Both the position numbers and the translations under genes were made by a program. Shown one piece after another: positions 40,687 through 54,805 of a stretch of DNA of 64,000 bases. The notes below the pieces were generated by a model. That model made no database searches. It was given only the letters and a program-made list of their open reading frames with translations, and was not told where the DNA came from. The stretch spans positions 496,001 through 560,000 of the forward strand of contig CAUJBJ010000010.1 in assembly GCA_963082975.1 (NCBI GenBank), read 5' to 3'. The DNA comes from Labia minor. Its lineage: Eukaryota > Arthropoda > Insecta > Dermaptera > Spongiphoridae. Position 1 is the first letter of the stretch; each line of letters opens with the position of its first letter.

Positions 40687-40847
40687 GAAGAATAAATTCA
40701 TATTTGATCGATTTCTTAAATATTTTCATTGAATTTTTACGGAAAAGTCTGATTTTGTTCAAATATTAAAGGGAAAATCCTACTTTTTTAAATACAAGGG
40801 ATACAATTATTAATTATAGTTTATTTTATTAATTTTCTGATTGTTAT
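40687..40847 (+). repeat. Divergent monomer with altered tail (copy 3 of 3)
   Basis: Carries TACAAGGGATAC, ATTAATTATAG and CTGATTGTTATG as in the two earlier copies, but its tail has TTAATT where they have TTCATT. The neighbours also differ (a G unit precedes it), so it was not brought by the simple 1771-bp duplication. Either a separate exchange moved it, or it keeps the older tail. Confidence 0.8.
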
Positions 40848-43646
40848 GAAGAATAAATTCATATTTGATCGATTTTTTAAATATTTTCATTGAATTCTTA
40901 CGGAAAATTCTGATTTTGTTCAAATATTAAAGGGAAAATCCTACTTTTTTAAATACGAGGGATAAAATTATCTTTTATATTTTATTTTATTAATTTTCTG
41001 ATTCTATTGAAGAATAAATTCATATTTGATCGATTTCTTAAATATTTTCATTGAATTCTTACGGATTATTGTGATTTTGTTCAAATATTAAAGGGAAAAT
41101 CCTACTTTTTTAAATACGAGGGATAAAATTATCTTTTATATTTTATTTTATTAATTTTCTGATTCTAATGAAGAATAAATTCATATTTGATCGATTTCTT
41201 AAATATTTTCATTGAATTCTTACGGATTACTGTGATTTTATTCAAATATTAAAGGGAAAATCCTACTTTTTTAAATACGAGGGATAAAATTATCTTTTTT
41301 ATTTTATTTTATTAATTTTCTGATTCTAATGAAGAATAAATTCATATTTGATCGATTTCTTAAATATTTTCATTGAATTCTTACGGAAAAGTCTGATTTT
41401 GTTCAAATATTAAAGGGAAAATCCTACTTTTTTAAATACGAGGGACAAAATTATCTTTTATATTTTATTTTATTCATTTTCTGATTCTAATGAAGAATAA
41501 ATTCATATTTGATCGATTTCTTAAATGTTTTCATTGAATTCTTACGGAAAAGTGTGATTTTGATCAAATATTAATGGGAAAATCCTACTTTTTTAAATAC
41601 GAGGTATAAAATTATCTTTTTTATTTTATTTTATAAATTTTCTGATTCTAATGAAGAATAAATTCATATTTGATCGATTTCTTAAATATTTTCATTGAAT
41701 TCTTACGGATTAGTGTGATTTTGTTCAAATATTAAAGGGAAAATCCTACTTTTTTAAATACGAGGGATAAAATTATCTTTTATATTTTATTTTATTAATT
41801 TTCTGATTCTATTGAAGAATAAATTCATATTTGATCGATTTCTTAAATATTTTCATTGATTTCTTACGGAAAATTCTGATTTTGTTCAAATATTAAAGGG
41901 AAAATCCTACTTTTTTAAATACGAGGGATAAAATTATCTTTTATATTTTATTTTATTAATTTTCTGATTCTATTGAAGAATAAATTCATATTTGAACGAT
42001 TTCTTAAATATTTTCATTGAATTCTTACGGAAAATTCTGATTTTGTTCAAATATTAAAGGGAAAATCCTACTTTTTTAAATACGAGGGATAAAATTATCT
42101 TTTATATTTTATTTTATTAATTTTCTGATTCTATTGAAGAATAAATTCATATTTGATCGATTTCTTAAATATTTTCATTGAATTCTTACGGATTATTGTG
42201 ATTTTGTTCAAATATTAAAGGGAAAATCCTACTTTTTTAAATACGAGGGATAAAATTATCTTTTATGTTTATTTTATTAATTTTCTGATTCTAATGAAGA
42301 ATAAATTCATATTTGATCGATTTCTTAAATATTTTCATTGAATTCTTACGGATTACTGTGATTTTGTTCAAATATTAAAGGGAAAATCCTACTTTTTTAA
42401 ATACGAGGGATAAAATTATCTTTTTTAATTTATTTTATTAATTTTCTGATTCTAATGAAGAATAAATTCATATTTGATCGATTTCTTAACTATTTTCATT
42501 GAATTTTTACGGAAAAGTCTGATTTTGTTCAAATATTAAAGGGAAAATCCTACTTTTTTAAATACGAGGGACAAAATTATCTTTTATATTTTATTTTATT
42601 CATTTTCTGATTCTAATGAAGAATAAATTCATATTTGATCGATTTCTTAAATATTTTCATTGAATTCTTACGGAAAAGTGTGATTTTGATCAAATATTAA
42701 AGGGAAAATCCTACTTTTTTAAATACGAGGAATAAAATTATCTTTTTTATTTTATTTTATAAATTTTCTGATTCTAATGAAGAATAAATTCATATTTGAT
42801 CGATTTCTTAAATATTTTCATTGAATTCTTACGGATTAGTGTGATTTTGTTCAAATATTAAAGGGAAAATCCTACTTTTTTAAATACGAGGGATAAAATT
42901 ATCTTTATTAATTTATTTTATTAATTTTATGATTCTAATGAAGAATAAATTCATATTTGATCGATTTCTTAAATATTTTCATTGAATTCTTACGGATTAC
43001 TGTGATTTTGTTCAAATATTAAAGGGAAAATACTATTTTTTTAAATACGAGGGATAAAATTATCTTTTTTATTTTATTTTATTAATTTTCTGGTTCTAAT
43101 GAAGAATAAATTCATATTTGATCGATTTCTTAAATATTTTCATTGAATTCTTACGGATTATTGTGATTTTGTTCAAATATTAAAGGGAAAATCCTACTTT
43201 TTTAAATACGAGGGATAAAATTATCTTTTATATTTTATTTTATTAATTTTCTGATTATAATTAAGAATAAATTCATATTTGATCGATTTCTTAAATATTT
43301 TCATTGAATTCTTACGGATTACTGTGATTTTGTTCAAATATTAAAGGGAAAATCCTACTTTTTTAAATACGAGGAATAAAATTATCTTTTTTATTTTATT
43401 TTATAAATTTTCTGATTCTAATGAAGAATAAATTCATATTTGATCGATTTCTTAAATATTTTCATTGAATTCTTACGGATTAGTGTGATTTTGTTCAAAT
43501 ATTAAAGGGAAAATCCTACTTTTTTAAATACGAGGGATAAAATTATCTTTATTAATTTATTTTATTAATATTCTGATTCTAATGAAGAATAAATTCATAT
43601 TTGATCGATTTCTTAAATATTTTCATTGAATTCTTACGGATTACTG

Positions 43647-46577
43647 TGATTTTGTTCAAATATTAAAGGGAAAATCCTATTTTTTTAAATACGAGGGATA
43701 AAATTATCTTTTTTATTTTATTTTATTAATTTTCTGGTTCTAATGAAGAATAAATTCATATTTGATCGATTTCTTAAATATTTTCATTGAATTCTTACGG
43801 ATTATTGTGATTTTGTTCAAATATTAAAGGGAAAATCCTACTTTTTTAAATACGAGGGATAAAATTATCTTTTATATTTTATTTTATTAATTTTCTGATT
43901 ATAATTAAGAATAAATTCATATTTGATCGATTTCTTAAATATTTTCATTGAATTCTTACGGAAAATTCTGATTTTGTTCAAATATTAAAGGGAAAATCCT
44001 ACTTTTTTAAATACGAGGGATAAAATTAGTTTTTATATTTTATTTTATTAATTTTCTGATTCTATTGAAGAATAAATTCATATTTGATCGATTTCTTAAA
44101 TATTTTCATTGAATTCTTACGGATTATTGTGATTTTATTCAAATATTAAAGGGAAAATCCTACTTTTTTAAATACGAGGGATAAAATTATCTTTTATATT
44201 TTATTTTATTAATTTTCTGATTCTATTGTAGAATAAATTCATATTTGATCGATTTCTTAAATATTTTCATTGAATTCTTACTGAAAAGTCTGATTTTGTT
44301 CAAATATTAAAGGGAAAATCCTACTTTTTTAAATACGAGGGATAAAATTATCTTTTATATTTTATTTTATTAATTTTCTGATTCTATTGAAGAATAAATT
44401 CATATTTGATCGATTTCTTAAATATTTTCATTGAATTCTTACGGAAAATTCTGATTTTGTTCAAATATTAAAGGGAAAATCCTACTTTTTTAAATACGAG
44501 GGATAAAATTATCTTTTTTATTTTATTTTATTAATTTTCTGATTCTATTGAAGAATAAATTCATATTTGATCGATTTCTTAAATATTTTCATTGAATTCT
44601 TACGGAAAATTCTGATTTTGTTCAAATATTAAAGGGAAAATCCTACTTTTTTAAATACGAGGGATAAAATTATCTTTTATATTTTATTTTATTAATTTTC
44701 TGATTCTATTGAAGAATAAATTCATATTTGATCGATTTCTTAAATATTTTCATTGAATTCTTACGGATTATTGTGATTTTGTTCAAATATTAAAGGGAAA
44801 ATCCTACTTTTTTAAATACGAGGGATAAAATTATCTTTTATATTTTATTTTATTAATTTTCTGATTCTAATGAAGAATAAATTCATATTTGATCGATTTC
44901 TTAAATATTTTCATTGAATTCTTACGGATTACTGTGATTTTATTCAAATATTAAAGGGAAAATCCTACTTTTTTAAATACGAGGGATAAAATTATCTTTT
45001 TTATTTTATTTTATTAATTTTCTGATTCTAATGAAGAATAAATTCATATTTGATCGATTTCTTAAATATTTTCATTGAATTCTTACGGAAAAGTCTGATT
45101 TTGTTCAAATATTAAAGGGAAAATCCTATTTTTTTAAATACGAGGGATAAAATTATCTTTTTTATTTTATTTTATTAATTTTCTGGTTCTAATGAAGAAT
45201 AAATTCATATTTGATCGATTTCTTAAATATTTTCATTGAATTCTTACGGATTATTGTGATTTTGTTCAAATATTAAAGGGAAAATCCTACTTTTTTAAAT
45301 ACGAGGGATAAAATTATCTTTTATATTTTATTTTATTAATTTTCTGATTATAATTAAGAATAAATTCATATTTGATCGATTTCTTAAATATTTTCATTGA
45401 ATTCTTACGGAAAATTCTGATTTTGTTCAAATATTAAAGGGAAAATCCTACTTTTTTAAATACGAGGGATAAAATTAGTTTTTATATTTTATTTTATTAA
45501 TTTTCTGATTCTATTGAAGAATAAATTCATATTTGATCGATTTCTTAAATATTTTCATTGAATTCTTACGGATTATTGTGATTTTATTCAAATATTAAAG
45601 GGAAAATCCTACTTTTTTAAATACGAGGGATAAAATTATCTTTTATATTTTATTTTATTAATTTTCTGATTCTATTGAAGAATAAATTCATATTTGATCG
45701 ATTTCTTAAATATTTTCATTGAATTCTTACGGAAAAGTCTGATTTTGTTCAAATATTAAAGGGAAAATCCTACTTTTTTAAATACGAGGGATAAAATTAT
45801 CTTTTATATTTTATTTTATTAATTTTCTGATTCTATTGAAGAATAAATTCATATTTGATCGATTTCTTAAATATTTTCATTGAATTCTTACGGAAAATTC
45901 TGATTTTGTTCAAATATTAAAGGGAAAATCCTACTTTTTTAAATACGAGGGATAAAATTATCTTTTTTATTTTATTTTATTAATTTTCTGATTCTATTGA
46001 AGAATAAATTCATATTTGATCGATTTCTTAAATATTTTCATTGAATTCTTACGGAAAATTCTGATTTTGTTCAAATATTAAAGGGAAAATCCTACTTTTT
46101 TAAATACGAGGGATAAAATTATCTTTTATATTTTATTTTATTAATTTTCTGATTCTATTGAAGAATAAATTCATATTTGATCGATTTCTTAAATATTTTC
46201 ATTGAATTCTTACGGATTATTGTGATTTTGTTCAAATATTAAAGGGAAAATCCTACTTTTTTAAATACGAGGGATAAAATTATCTTTTATATTTTATTTT
46301 ATTAATTTTCTGATTCTAATGAAGAATAAATTCATATTTGATCGATTTCTTAAATATTTTCATTGAATTCTTACGGATTACTGTGATTTTATTCAAATAT
46401 TAAAGGGAAAATCCTACTTTTTTAAATACGAGGGATAAAATTATCTTTTTTATTTTATTTTATTAATTTTCTGATTCTAATGAAGAATAAATTCATATTT
46501 GATCGATTTCTTAAATATTTTCATTGAATTCTTACGGAAAAGTCTGATTTTGTTCAAATATTAAAGGGAAAATCCTA
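43647..46577 (+). repeat. Nine-unit (1449 bp) tandem duplication
   Basis: The interval 43647-45128 matches 45096-46577 at an offset of 1449 bp. Shared marks are CCTATTTTTTT with CTGGTTC, TATAATTAAG and AAATTAGTTTTTAT (44029 and 45478). The edges are GTG against CTG on the left and CCTAT against CCTAC on the right. Differences seen: ATTGTAGAAT near 44229 and TTACTGAAAAG near 44281, both in the first copy only. Confidence 0.88.
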
Positions 46578-46677
46578 CTTTTTTAAATACGAGGGACAAA
46601 ATTATCTTTTATATTTTATTTTATTCATTTTCTGATTCTAATGAAGAATAAATTCATATTTGATAGATTTCTTAAAT

Positions 46678-49600
46678 GTTTTCATTGAATTCTTACGGAA
46701 AAGTGTGATTTTGATCAAATATTAAAGGGAAAATCCTACTTTTTTAAATACGAGGAATAAAATTATCTTTTTTATTTTATTTTATAAATTTTCTGATTCT
46801 AATGAAGAATAAATTCATATTTGATCGATTTCTTAAATATTTTCATTGAATTCTTACGGATTAGTGTGATTTTGTTCAAATATTAAAGGGAAAATCCTAC
46901 TTTTTTAAATACGAGGGATAAAATTATCTTTTATATTTTATTTTATTAATTTTCTGATTCTATTGAAGAATAAATTCATATTTGATCGATTTCTTAAATA
47001 TTTTCATTGATTTCTTACGGAAAATTCTGATTTTGTTCAAATATTAAAGGGAAAATCCTACTTTTTTAAATACGAGGGATAAAATTATCTTTTATATTTT
47101 ATTTTATTAATTTTCTGATTCTATTGAAGAATAAATTCATATTTGAACGATTTCTTAAATATTTTCATTGAATTCTTACGGAAAATTCTGATTTTGTTCA
47201 AATATTAAAGGGAAAATCCTACTTTTTTAAATACGAGGGATAAAATTATCTTTTATATTTTATTTTATTAATTTTCTGATTCTATTGAAGAATAAATTCA
47301 TATTTGATCGATTTCTTAAATATTTTCATTGAATTCTTACGGATTATTGTGATTTTGTTCAAATATTAAAGGGAAAATCCTACTTTTTTAAATACGAGGG
47401 ATAAAATTATCTTTTATATTTTATTTTATTAATTTTCTGATTCTAATGAAGAATAAATTCATATTTGATCGATTTCTTAAATATTTTCATTGAATTCTTA
47501 CGGATTACTGTGATTTTGTTCAAATATTAAAGGGAAAATCCTACTTTTTTAAATACGAGGGATAAAATTATCTTTTTTAATTTATTTTATTAATTTTCTG
47601 ATTCTAATGAAGAATAAATTCATATTTGATCGATTTCTTAAATATTTTCATTGAATTTTTACGGAAAAGTCTGATTTTGTTCAAATATTAAAGGGAAAAT
47701 CCTACTTTTTTAAATACGAGGGACAAAATTATCTTTTATATTTTATTTTATTCATTTTCTGATTCTAATGAAGAATAAATTCATATTTGATCGATTTCTT
47801 AAATATTTTCATTGAATTCTTACGGAAAAGTGTGATTTTGATCAAATATTAAAGGGAAAATCCTACTTTTTTAAATACGAGGAATAAAATTTTCTTTTTT
47901 ATTTTATTTTATAAATTTTTTGATTCTAATGAAGAATAAATTCATATTTGATCGATTTCTTAAATATTTTCATTGAATTCTTATGGATTAGTGTGATTTT
48001 GTTCAAATATTAAAGGGAAAATCCTACTTTTTTAAATACGAGGGATAAAATTATCTTTATTAATTTATTTTATTAATTTTCTGATTCTAATGAAGAATAA
48101 ATTCATATTTGATCGATTTCTTAAATATTTTCATTGAATTCTTACGGATTACTGTGATTTTGTTCAAATATTAAAGGGAAAATCCTATTTTGTTAAATAC
48201 GAGGGATAAAATTATCTTTTTTATTTTATTTTATTAATTTTCTGGTTCTAATGAAGAATAAATTCATATTTGATCGATTTCTTAAATATTTTCATTGAAT
48301 TCTTACGGATTATTGTGATTTTGTTCAAATATTAAAGGGAAAATCCTACTTTTTTAAATACGAGGGATAAAATTATCTTTTATATTTTATTTTATTAATT
48401 TTCTGATTATAATTAAGAATAAATTCATATTTGATCGATTTCTTAAATATTTTCATTGAATTCTTACGGAAAAGTCTGATTTTGTTCAAATATTAAAGGG
48501 AAAAACCTACTTTTTTAAATACGAGGGATAAAATTATCTTTTATATTTTATTTTATTAATTTTCTGATTCTATTGAAATATAAATTCATATTTGATCGAT
48601 TTCTTAAATATTTTCATTGAATTCTTACGGAAAAGTCTGATTTTGTTCAAATATTAAAGGGAAAATCCTACTTTTTTAAATACGAGGGATAAAATTATCT
48701 TTTATATTTTATTTTATTAATTTTCTGATTCTATTGAAGAATAAATTCATATTTGATCGATTTCTTAAATATTTTCATTGAATTCTTACGGAAAATTCTG
48801 ATTTTGTTCAAATATTAAAGGGAAAATCCTATTTTGTTAAATACGAGGGATAAAATTATCTTTTTTATTTTATTTTATTAATTTTCTGGTTCTAATGAAG
48901 AATAAATTCATATTTGATCGATTTCTTAAATATTTTCATTGAATTCTTACGGATTATTGTGATTTTGTTCAAATATTAAAGGGAAAATCCTACTTTTTTA
49001 AATACGAGGGATAAAATTATCTTTTATATTTTATTTTATTAATTTTCTGATTATAATTAAGAATAAATTCATATTTGATCGATTTCTTAAATATTTTCAT
49101 TGAATTCTTACGGAAAAGTCTGATTTTGTTCAAATATTAAAGGGAAAATCCTACTTTTTTAAATACGAGGGACAAAATTATCTTTTATATTTTATTTTAT
49201 TCATTTTCTGATTCTAATGAAGAATAAATTCATATTTGATCGATTTCTTAAATGTTTTCATTGAATTCTTACGGAAAAGTGTGATTTTGATCAAATATTA
49301 AAGGGAAAATCCTACTTTTTTAAATACGAGGAATAAAATTATCTTTTTTATTTTATTTTATAAATTTTCTGATTCTAATGAAGAATAAATTCATATTTGA
49401 TCGATTTCTTAAATATTTTCATTGAATTCTTACGGATTAGTGTGATTTTGTTCAAATATTAAAGGGAAAATCCTACTTTTTTAAATACGAGGGATAAAAT
49501 TATCTTTTATATTTTATTTTATTAATTTTCTGATTCTATTGAAGAATAAATTCATATTTGATCGATTTCTTAAATATTTTCATTGATTTCTTACGGAAAA

Positions 49601-50345
49601 TTCTGATTTTGTTCAAATATTAAAGGGAAAATCCTACTTTTTTAAATACGAGGGATAAAATTATCTTTTATATTTTATTTTATTAATTTTCTGATTCTAT
49701 TGAAGAATAAATTCATATTTGAACGATTTCTTAAATATTTTCATTGAATTCTTACGGAAAATTCTGATTTTGTTCAAATATTAAAGGGAAAATCCTACTT
49801 TTTTAAATACGAGGGATAAAATTATCTTTTATATTTTATTTTATTAATTTTCTGATTCTAATGAAGAATAAATTCATATTTGATCGATTTCTTAAATATT
49901 TTCATTGAATTCTTACGGATTACTGTGATTTTGTTCAAATATTAAAGGGAAAATCCTACTTTTTTAAATACGAGGGATAAAATTATCTTTTTTAATTTAT
50001 TTTATTAATTTTCTGATTCTAATGAAGAATAAATTCATATTTGATCGATTTCTTAAATATTTTCATTGAATTTTTACGGAAAAGTCTGATTTTGTTCAAA
50101 TATTAAAGGGAAAATCCTACTTTTTTAAATACGAGGGACAAAATTATCTTTTATATTTTATTTTATTCATTTTCTGATTCTAATGAAGAATAAATTCATA
50201 TTTGATCGATTTCTTAAATATTTTCATTGAATTCTTACGGAAAAGTGTGATTTTGATCAAATATTAAAGGGAAAATCCTACTTTTTTAAATACGAGGAAT
50301 AAAATTATCTTTTTTATTTTATTTTATAAATTTTCTGATTCTAAT
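46678..50345 (+). repeat. 16-unit HOR region (2576-bp offset)
   Basis: The AAATGTTTTC landmark falls at 46678 and 49254, exactly 16 units apart. The unit order D, G, L (GATTTC), L (GAACG) and so on is shared after both. The second copy then skips ahead (CTAATG with GGATTACTG near 49.86 kb, where the first has L and T units), so part of it was lost. The stretch 47.7-48.7 kb also has the same variant order as 0.1-1.1 kb, including GAAATATAAATTC (48575 and 969) and AAAAACCTAC. Confidence 0.7.
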
Positions 50346-50501
50346 GAAGAATAAATTCATATTTGATCGATTTCTTAAATATTTTCATTGAATTCTTACG
50401 GATTATTGTGATTTTGTTCAAATATTAAAGGGAAAATCCTATTTTTTTAAATACGAGGGATAAAATTATCTATTTTATTTTATTAATTTTCTGATTCTAA
50501 T
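50346..50501 (+). repeat. 156-bp length-variant monomer (1 of 4)
   Basis: Five bases are missing from the tail, which reads ATTATCTATTTTATTTTATT before AATTTTCTG. Full-length units with the same ATCTATTTTATTTT tail exist at 51421 and 53681, so this form arose by loss of one TTTTA step, most simply by slippage. Confidence 0.85.
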
Positions 50502-50823
50502 GAAGAATAAATTCATATTTGATCGATTTCTTAAATATTTTCATTGAATTCTTACGGATTATTGTGATTTTGTTCAAATATTAAAGGGAAAATCCTACTT
50601 TTTTAAATACGAGGGACAAAATTATCTTTTATATTTTATTTTATTCATTTTCTGATTCTAATGAAGAATAAATTCATATTTGATCGATTTCTTAAATATT
50701 TTCATTGAATTCTTACGGAAAAGTGTGATTTTGATCAAATATTAAAGGGAAAATCCTACTTTTTTAAATACGAGGAATAAAATTATCTTTTTTATTTTAT
50801 TTTATAAATTTTCTGATTCTAAT

Positions 50824-50979
50824 GAAGAATAAATTCATATTTGATCGATTTCTTAAATATTTTCATTGAATTCTTACGGATTACTGTGATTTTGTTCAAA
50901 TATTAAAGGGAAAATCCTATTTTTTTAAATACGAGGGATAAAATTATCTATTTTATTTTATTAATTTTCTGGTTCTAAT
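50824..50979 (+). repeat. 156-bp length-variant monomer (2 of 4)
   Basis: Same 5-bp loss in the ATCTATTTTATTTTATT tail. This unit also has CCTATTTTTTT and is followed by CTGGTTCTAATTAAG. Confidence 0.85.
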
Positions 50980-51139
50980 TAAGAATAAATTCATATTTGA
51001 TCGATTTCTTAAATATTTTCATTGAATTCTTACGGAAAAGTCTGATTTTGTTCAAATATTAAAGGGAAAATCCTACTTTTTTAAATACGAGGGATAAAAT
51101 TATCTTTTATATTTTATTTTATTAATTTTCTGATTCTAT

Positions 51140-54100
51140 TGAAGAATAAATTCATATTTGATCGATTTCTTAAATATTTTCATTGAATTCTTACTGAAAA
51201 GTCTGATTTTGTTCAAATATTAAAGGGAAAATCCTACTTTTTTAAATACGAGGGATAAAATTATCTTTTTTATTTTATTTTATTAATTTTCTGATTATAA
51301 TGAAGAATAAATTCATATTTGATCGATTTCTTAAATATTTTCATTGAATTCTTACGGATTACTGTGATTTTGTTCAAATATTAAAGGGAAAATCCTATTT
51401 TTTTAAATACGAGGGATAAAATTATCTATTTTATTTTATTTTATTAATTTTCTGGTTCTAATGAAGAATAAATTCATATTTGATCGATTTCTTAAATATT
51501 TTCATTGAATTCTTACGGAAAAGTCTGATTTTGTTCAAATATTAAAGGGAAAATCCTACTTTTTTAAATACGAGGGATAAAATTATCTTTTTTATTTTAT
51601 TTTATTAATTTTCTGATTATAATGAAGAATAAATTCATTTTTGATCGATTTCTTAAATATTTTCATTGAATTCTTACGGATTAGTGTGATTTTGTTCAAA
51701 TATTAAAGGGAAAATCCTACTTTTTTAAATACGAGGGATAAAATTATCTTTTATATTTTATTTTATTAATTTTCTGATTCTAATGAAGAATAAATTCATA
51801 TTTGATCGATTTCTTAAATATTTTCATTGAATTCTTACGGATTACTGTGATTTTGTTCAAATATTAAAGGGAAAATCCTACTTTTTTAAATACGAGGGAT
51901 AAAATTATCTTTTTTATTTTATTTTATTAATTTTCTGATTCTAATGAAGAATAAATTCATATTTGATCGATTTCTTAAATATTTTCATTGAATTCTTACG
52001 GAAAAGTCTGATTTTGTTCAAATATTAAAGCGAAAATCCTACTTTTTTAAATACGAGGGATAAAATTATCTTTTATATTTTATTTTATTAATTTTCTGAT
52101 TCTATTGAAGAATAAATTCATATTTGATCGATTTCTTAAATATTTTCATTGAATTCTTACGGAAAAGTCTGATTTTGTTCAAATATTAAAGGGAAAATCC
52201 TACTTTTTTAAATACGAGGGATAAAATTATCTTTTTTATTTTATTTTATTAATTTTCTGATTCTAATGAAGAATAAATTCATATTTGATCGATTTCTTAA
52301 ATATTTTCATTGAATTCTTACGGAAAAGTCTGATTTTGTTCAAATATTAAAGGGAAAATCCTACTTTTTTAAATACGAGTGATAAAATTATCTTTTATAT
52401 TTTATTTTATTAATTTTCTGATTCTATTGAAGAATAAATTCATATTTGATCGATTTCTTAAATATTTTCATTGAATTCTTACGGAAAATTCTGATTTTGT
52501 TCAAATATTAAAGGGAAAATCCTACTTTTTTAAATACGAGGGATAAAATTAGTTTTTATATTTTATTTTATTAATTTTCTGATTCTATTGAAGAATAAAT
52601 TCATATTTGATCGATTTCTTAAATATTTTCATTGAATTCTTACGGATTATTGTGATTTTATTCAAATATTAAAGGGAAAATCCTACTTTTTTAAATACGA
52701 GGGATAAAATTATCTTTTATATTTTATTTTATTCATTTTCTGATTCTAATGAAGAATAAATTCATATTTGATCGATTTCTTAAATATTTTCATTGAATTC
52801 TTACGGAAAATTCTGATTTTGTTCAAATATTAAAGGGAAAATCCTACTTTTTTAAATACAAGGGATAAAATTATCTTTTATATTTTATTTTATTAATTTT
52901 CTGATTCTATTGAAGAATAAATTCATATTTGATCGATTTCTTAAATATTTTCATTGAATTCTTACGGATTATTGTGATTTTGTTCAAATATTAAAGGGAA
53001 AATCCTACTTTTTTAAATACGAGGGATAAAATTATCTTTTATATTTTATTTTATTAATTTTCTGATTCTAATGAAGAATAAATTCATATTTGATCGATTT
53101 CTTAAATATTTTCATTGAATTCTTACGGATTACTGTGATTTTGTTCAAATATTAAAGGGAAAATCCTACTTTTTTAAATACGAGGGATAAAATTATCTTT
53201 TTTATTTTATTTTATTAATTTTCTGATTCTAATGAAGAATAAATTCATATTTGATCGATTTCTTAAATATTTTCATTGAATTCTTACGGAAAAGTCTGAT
53301 TTTGTTCAAATATTAAAGGGAAAATCCTACTTTTTTAAATACGAGGGACAAAATTATCTTTTATATTTTATTTTATTCATTTTCTGATTCTAATGAAGAA
53401 TAAATTCATATTTGATCGATTTCTTAAATATTTTCATTGAATTCTTACTGAAAAGTCTGATTTTGTTCAAATATTAAAGGGAAAATCCTACTTTTTTAAA
53501 TACGAGGGATAAAATTATCTTTTTTATTTTATTTTATTAATTTTCTGATTATAATGAAGAATAAATTCATATTTGATCGATTTCTTAAATATTTTCATTG
53601 AATTCTTACGGATTACTGTGATTTTGTTCAAATATTAAAGGGAAAATCCTATTTTTTTAAATACGAGGGATAAAATTATCTATTTTATTTTATTTTATTA
53701 ATTTTCTGGTTCTAATGAAGAATAAATTCATATTTGATCGATTTCTTAAATATTTTCATTGAATTCTTACGGAAAAGTCTGATTTTGTTCAAATATTAAA
53801 GTGAAAATCCTACTTTTTTAAATACGAGGGATAAAATTATCTTTTTTATTTTATTTTATTAATTTTCTGATTATAATGAAGAATAAATTCATTTTTGATC
53901 GATTTCTTAAATATTTTCATTGAATTCTTACGGATTAGTGTGATTTTGTTCAAATATTAAAGGGAAAATCCTACTTTTTTAAATACGAGGGATAAAATTA
54001 TCTTTTATATTTTATTTTATTAATTTTCTGATTCTAATGAAGAATAAATTCATATTTGATCGATTTCTTAAATATTTTCATTGAATTCTTACGGATTACT

Positions 54101-54805
54101 GTGATTTTGTTCAAATATTAAAGGGAAAATCCTACTTTTTTAAATACGAGGGATAAAATTATCTTTTTTATTTTATTTTATTAATTTTCTGATTCTAATG
54201 AAGAATAAATTCATATTTGATCGATTTCTTAAATATTTTCATTGAATTCTTACGGAAAAGTCTGATTTTGTTCAAATATTAAAGCGAAAATCCTACTTTT
54301 TTAAATACGAGGGATAAAATTATCTTTTATATTTTATTTTATTAATTTTCTGATTCTATTGAAGAATAAATTCATATTTGATCGATTTCTTAAATATTTT
54401 CATTGAATTCTTACGGAAAAGTCTGATTTTGTTAAAATATTAAAGGGAAAATCCTACTTTTTTAAATACGAGGGATAAAATTATCTTTTTTATTTTATTT
54501 TATTAATTTTCTGATTCTAATGAAGAATAAATTCATATTTGATCGATTTCTTAAATATTTTCATTGAATTCTTACGGAAAAGTCTGATTTTGTTCAAATA
54601 TTAAAGGGAAAATCCTACTTTTTTAAATACGAGTGATAAAATTATCTTTTATATTTTATTTTATTAATTTTCTGATTCTATTGAAGAATAAATTCATATT
54701 TGATCGATTTCTTAAATATTTTCATTGAATTCTTACGGAAAATTCTGATTTTGTTCAAATATTAAAGGGAAAATCCTACTTTTTTAAATACGAGGGATAA
54801 AATTA
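51140..54805 (+). repeat. 14-unit (2254 bp) duplicated blocks
   Basis: The interval 51140-52551 matches 53394-54805 at an offset of exactly 2254 bp. Shared marks are TTACTGAAAAG (51193 and 53447), ATAATGAAG, TTCATTTTTGATCG (G at 51643 and 53897), AAAGCGAAAATCC and GAGTGATAAAA (52380 and 54634). Differences seen are AAAGTGAAAATCC near 53805 and GTTAAAATATT near 54433. The matched length (1412 bp) is shorter than the offset, so the blocks are separated by other units. The TTTTTGATCG mark recurs 1288 bp further on (55185), an eight-unit shift. Confidence 0.85.
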
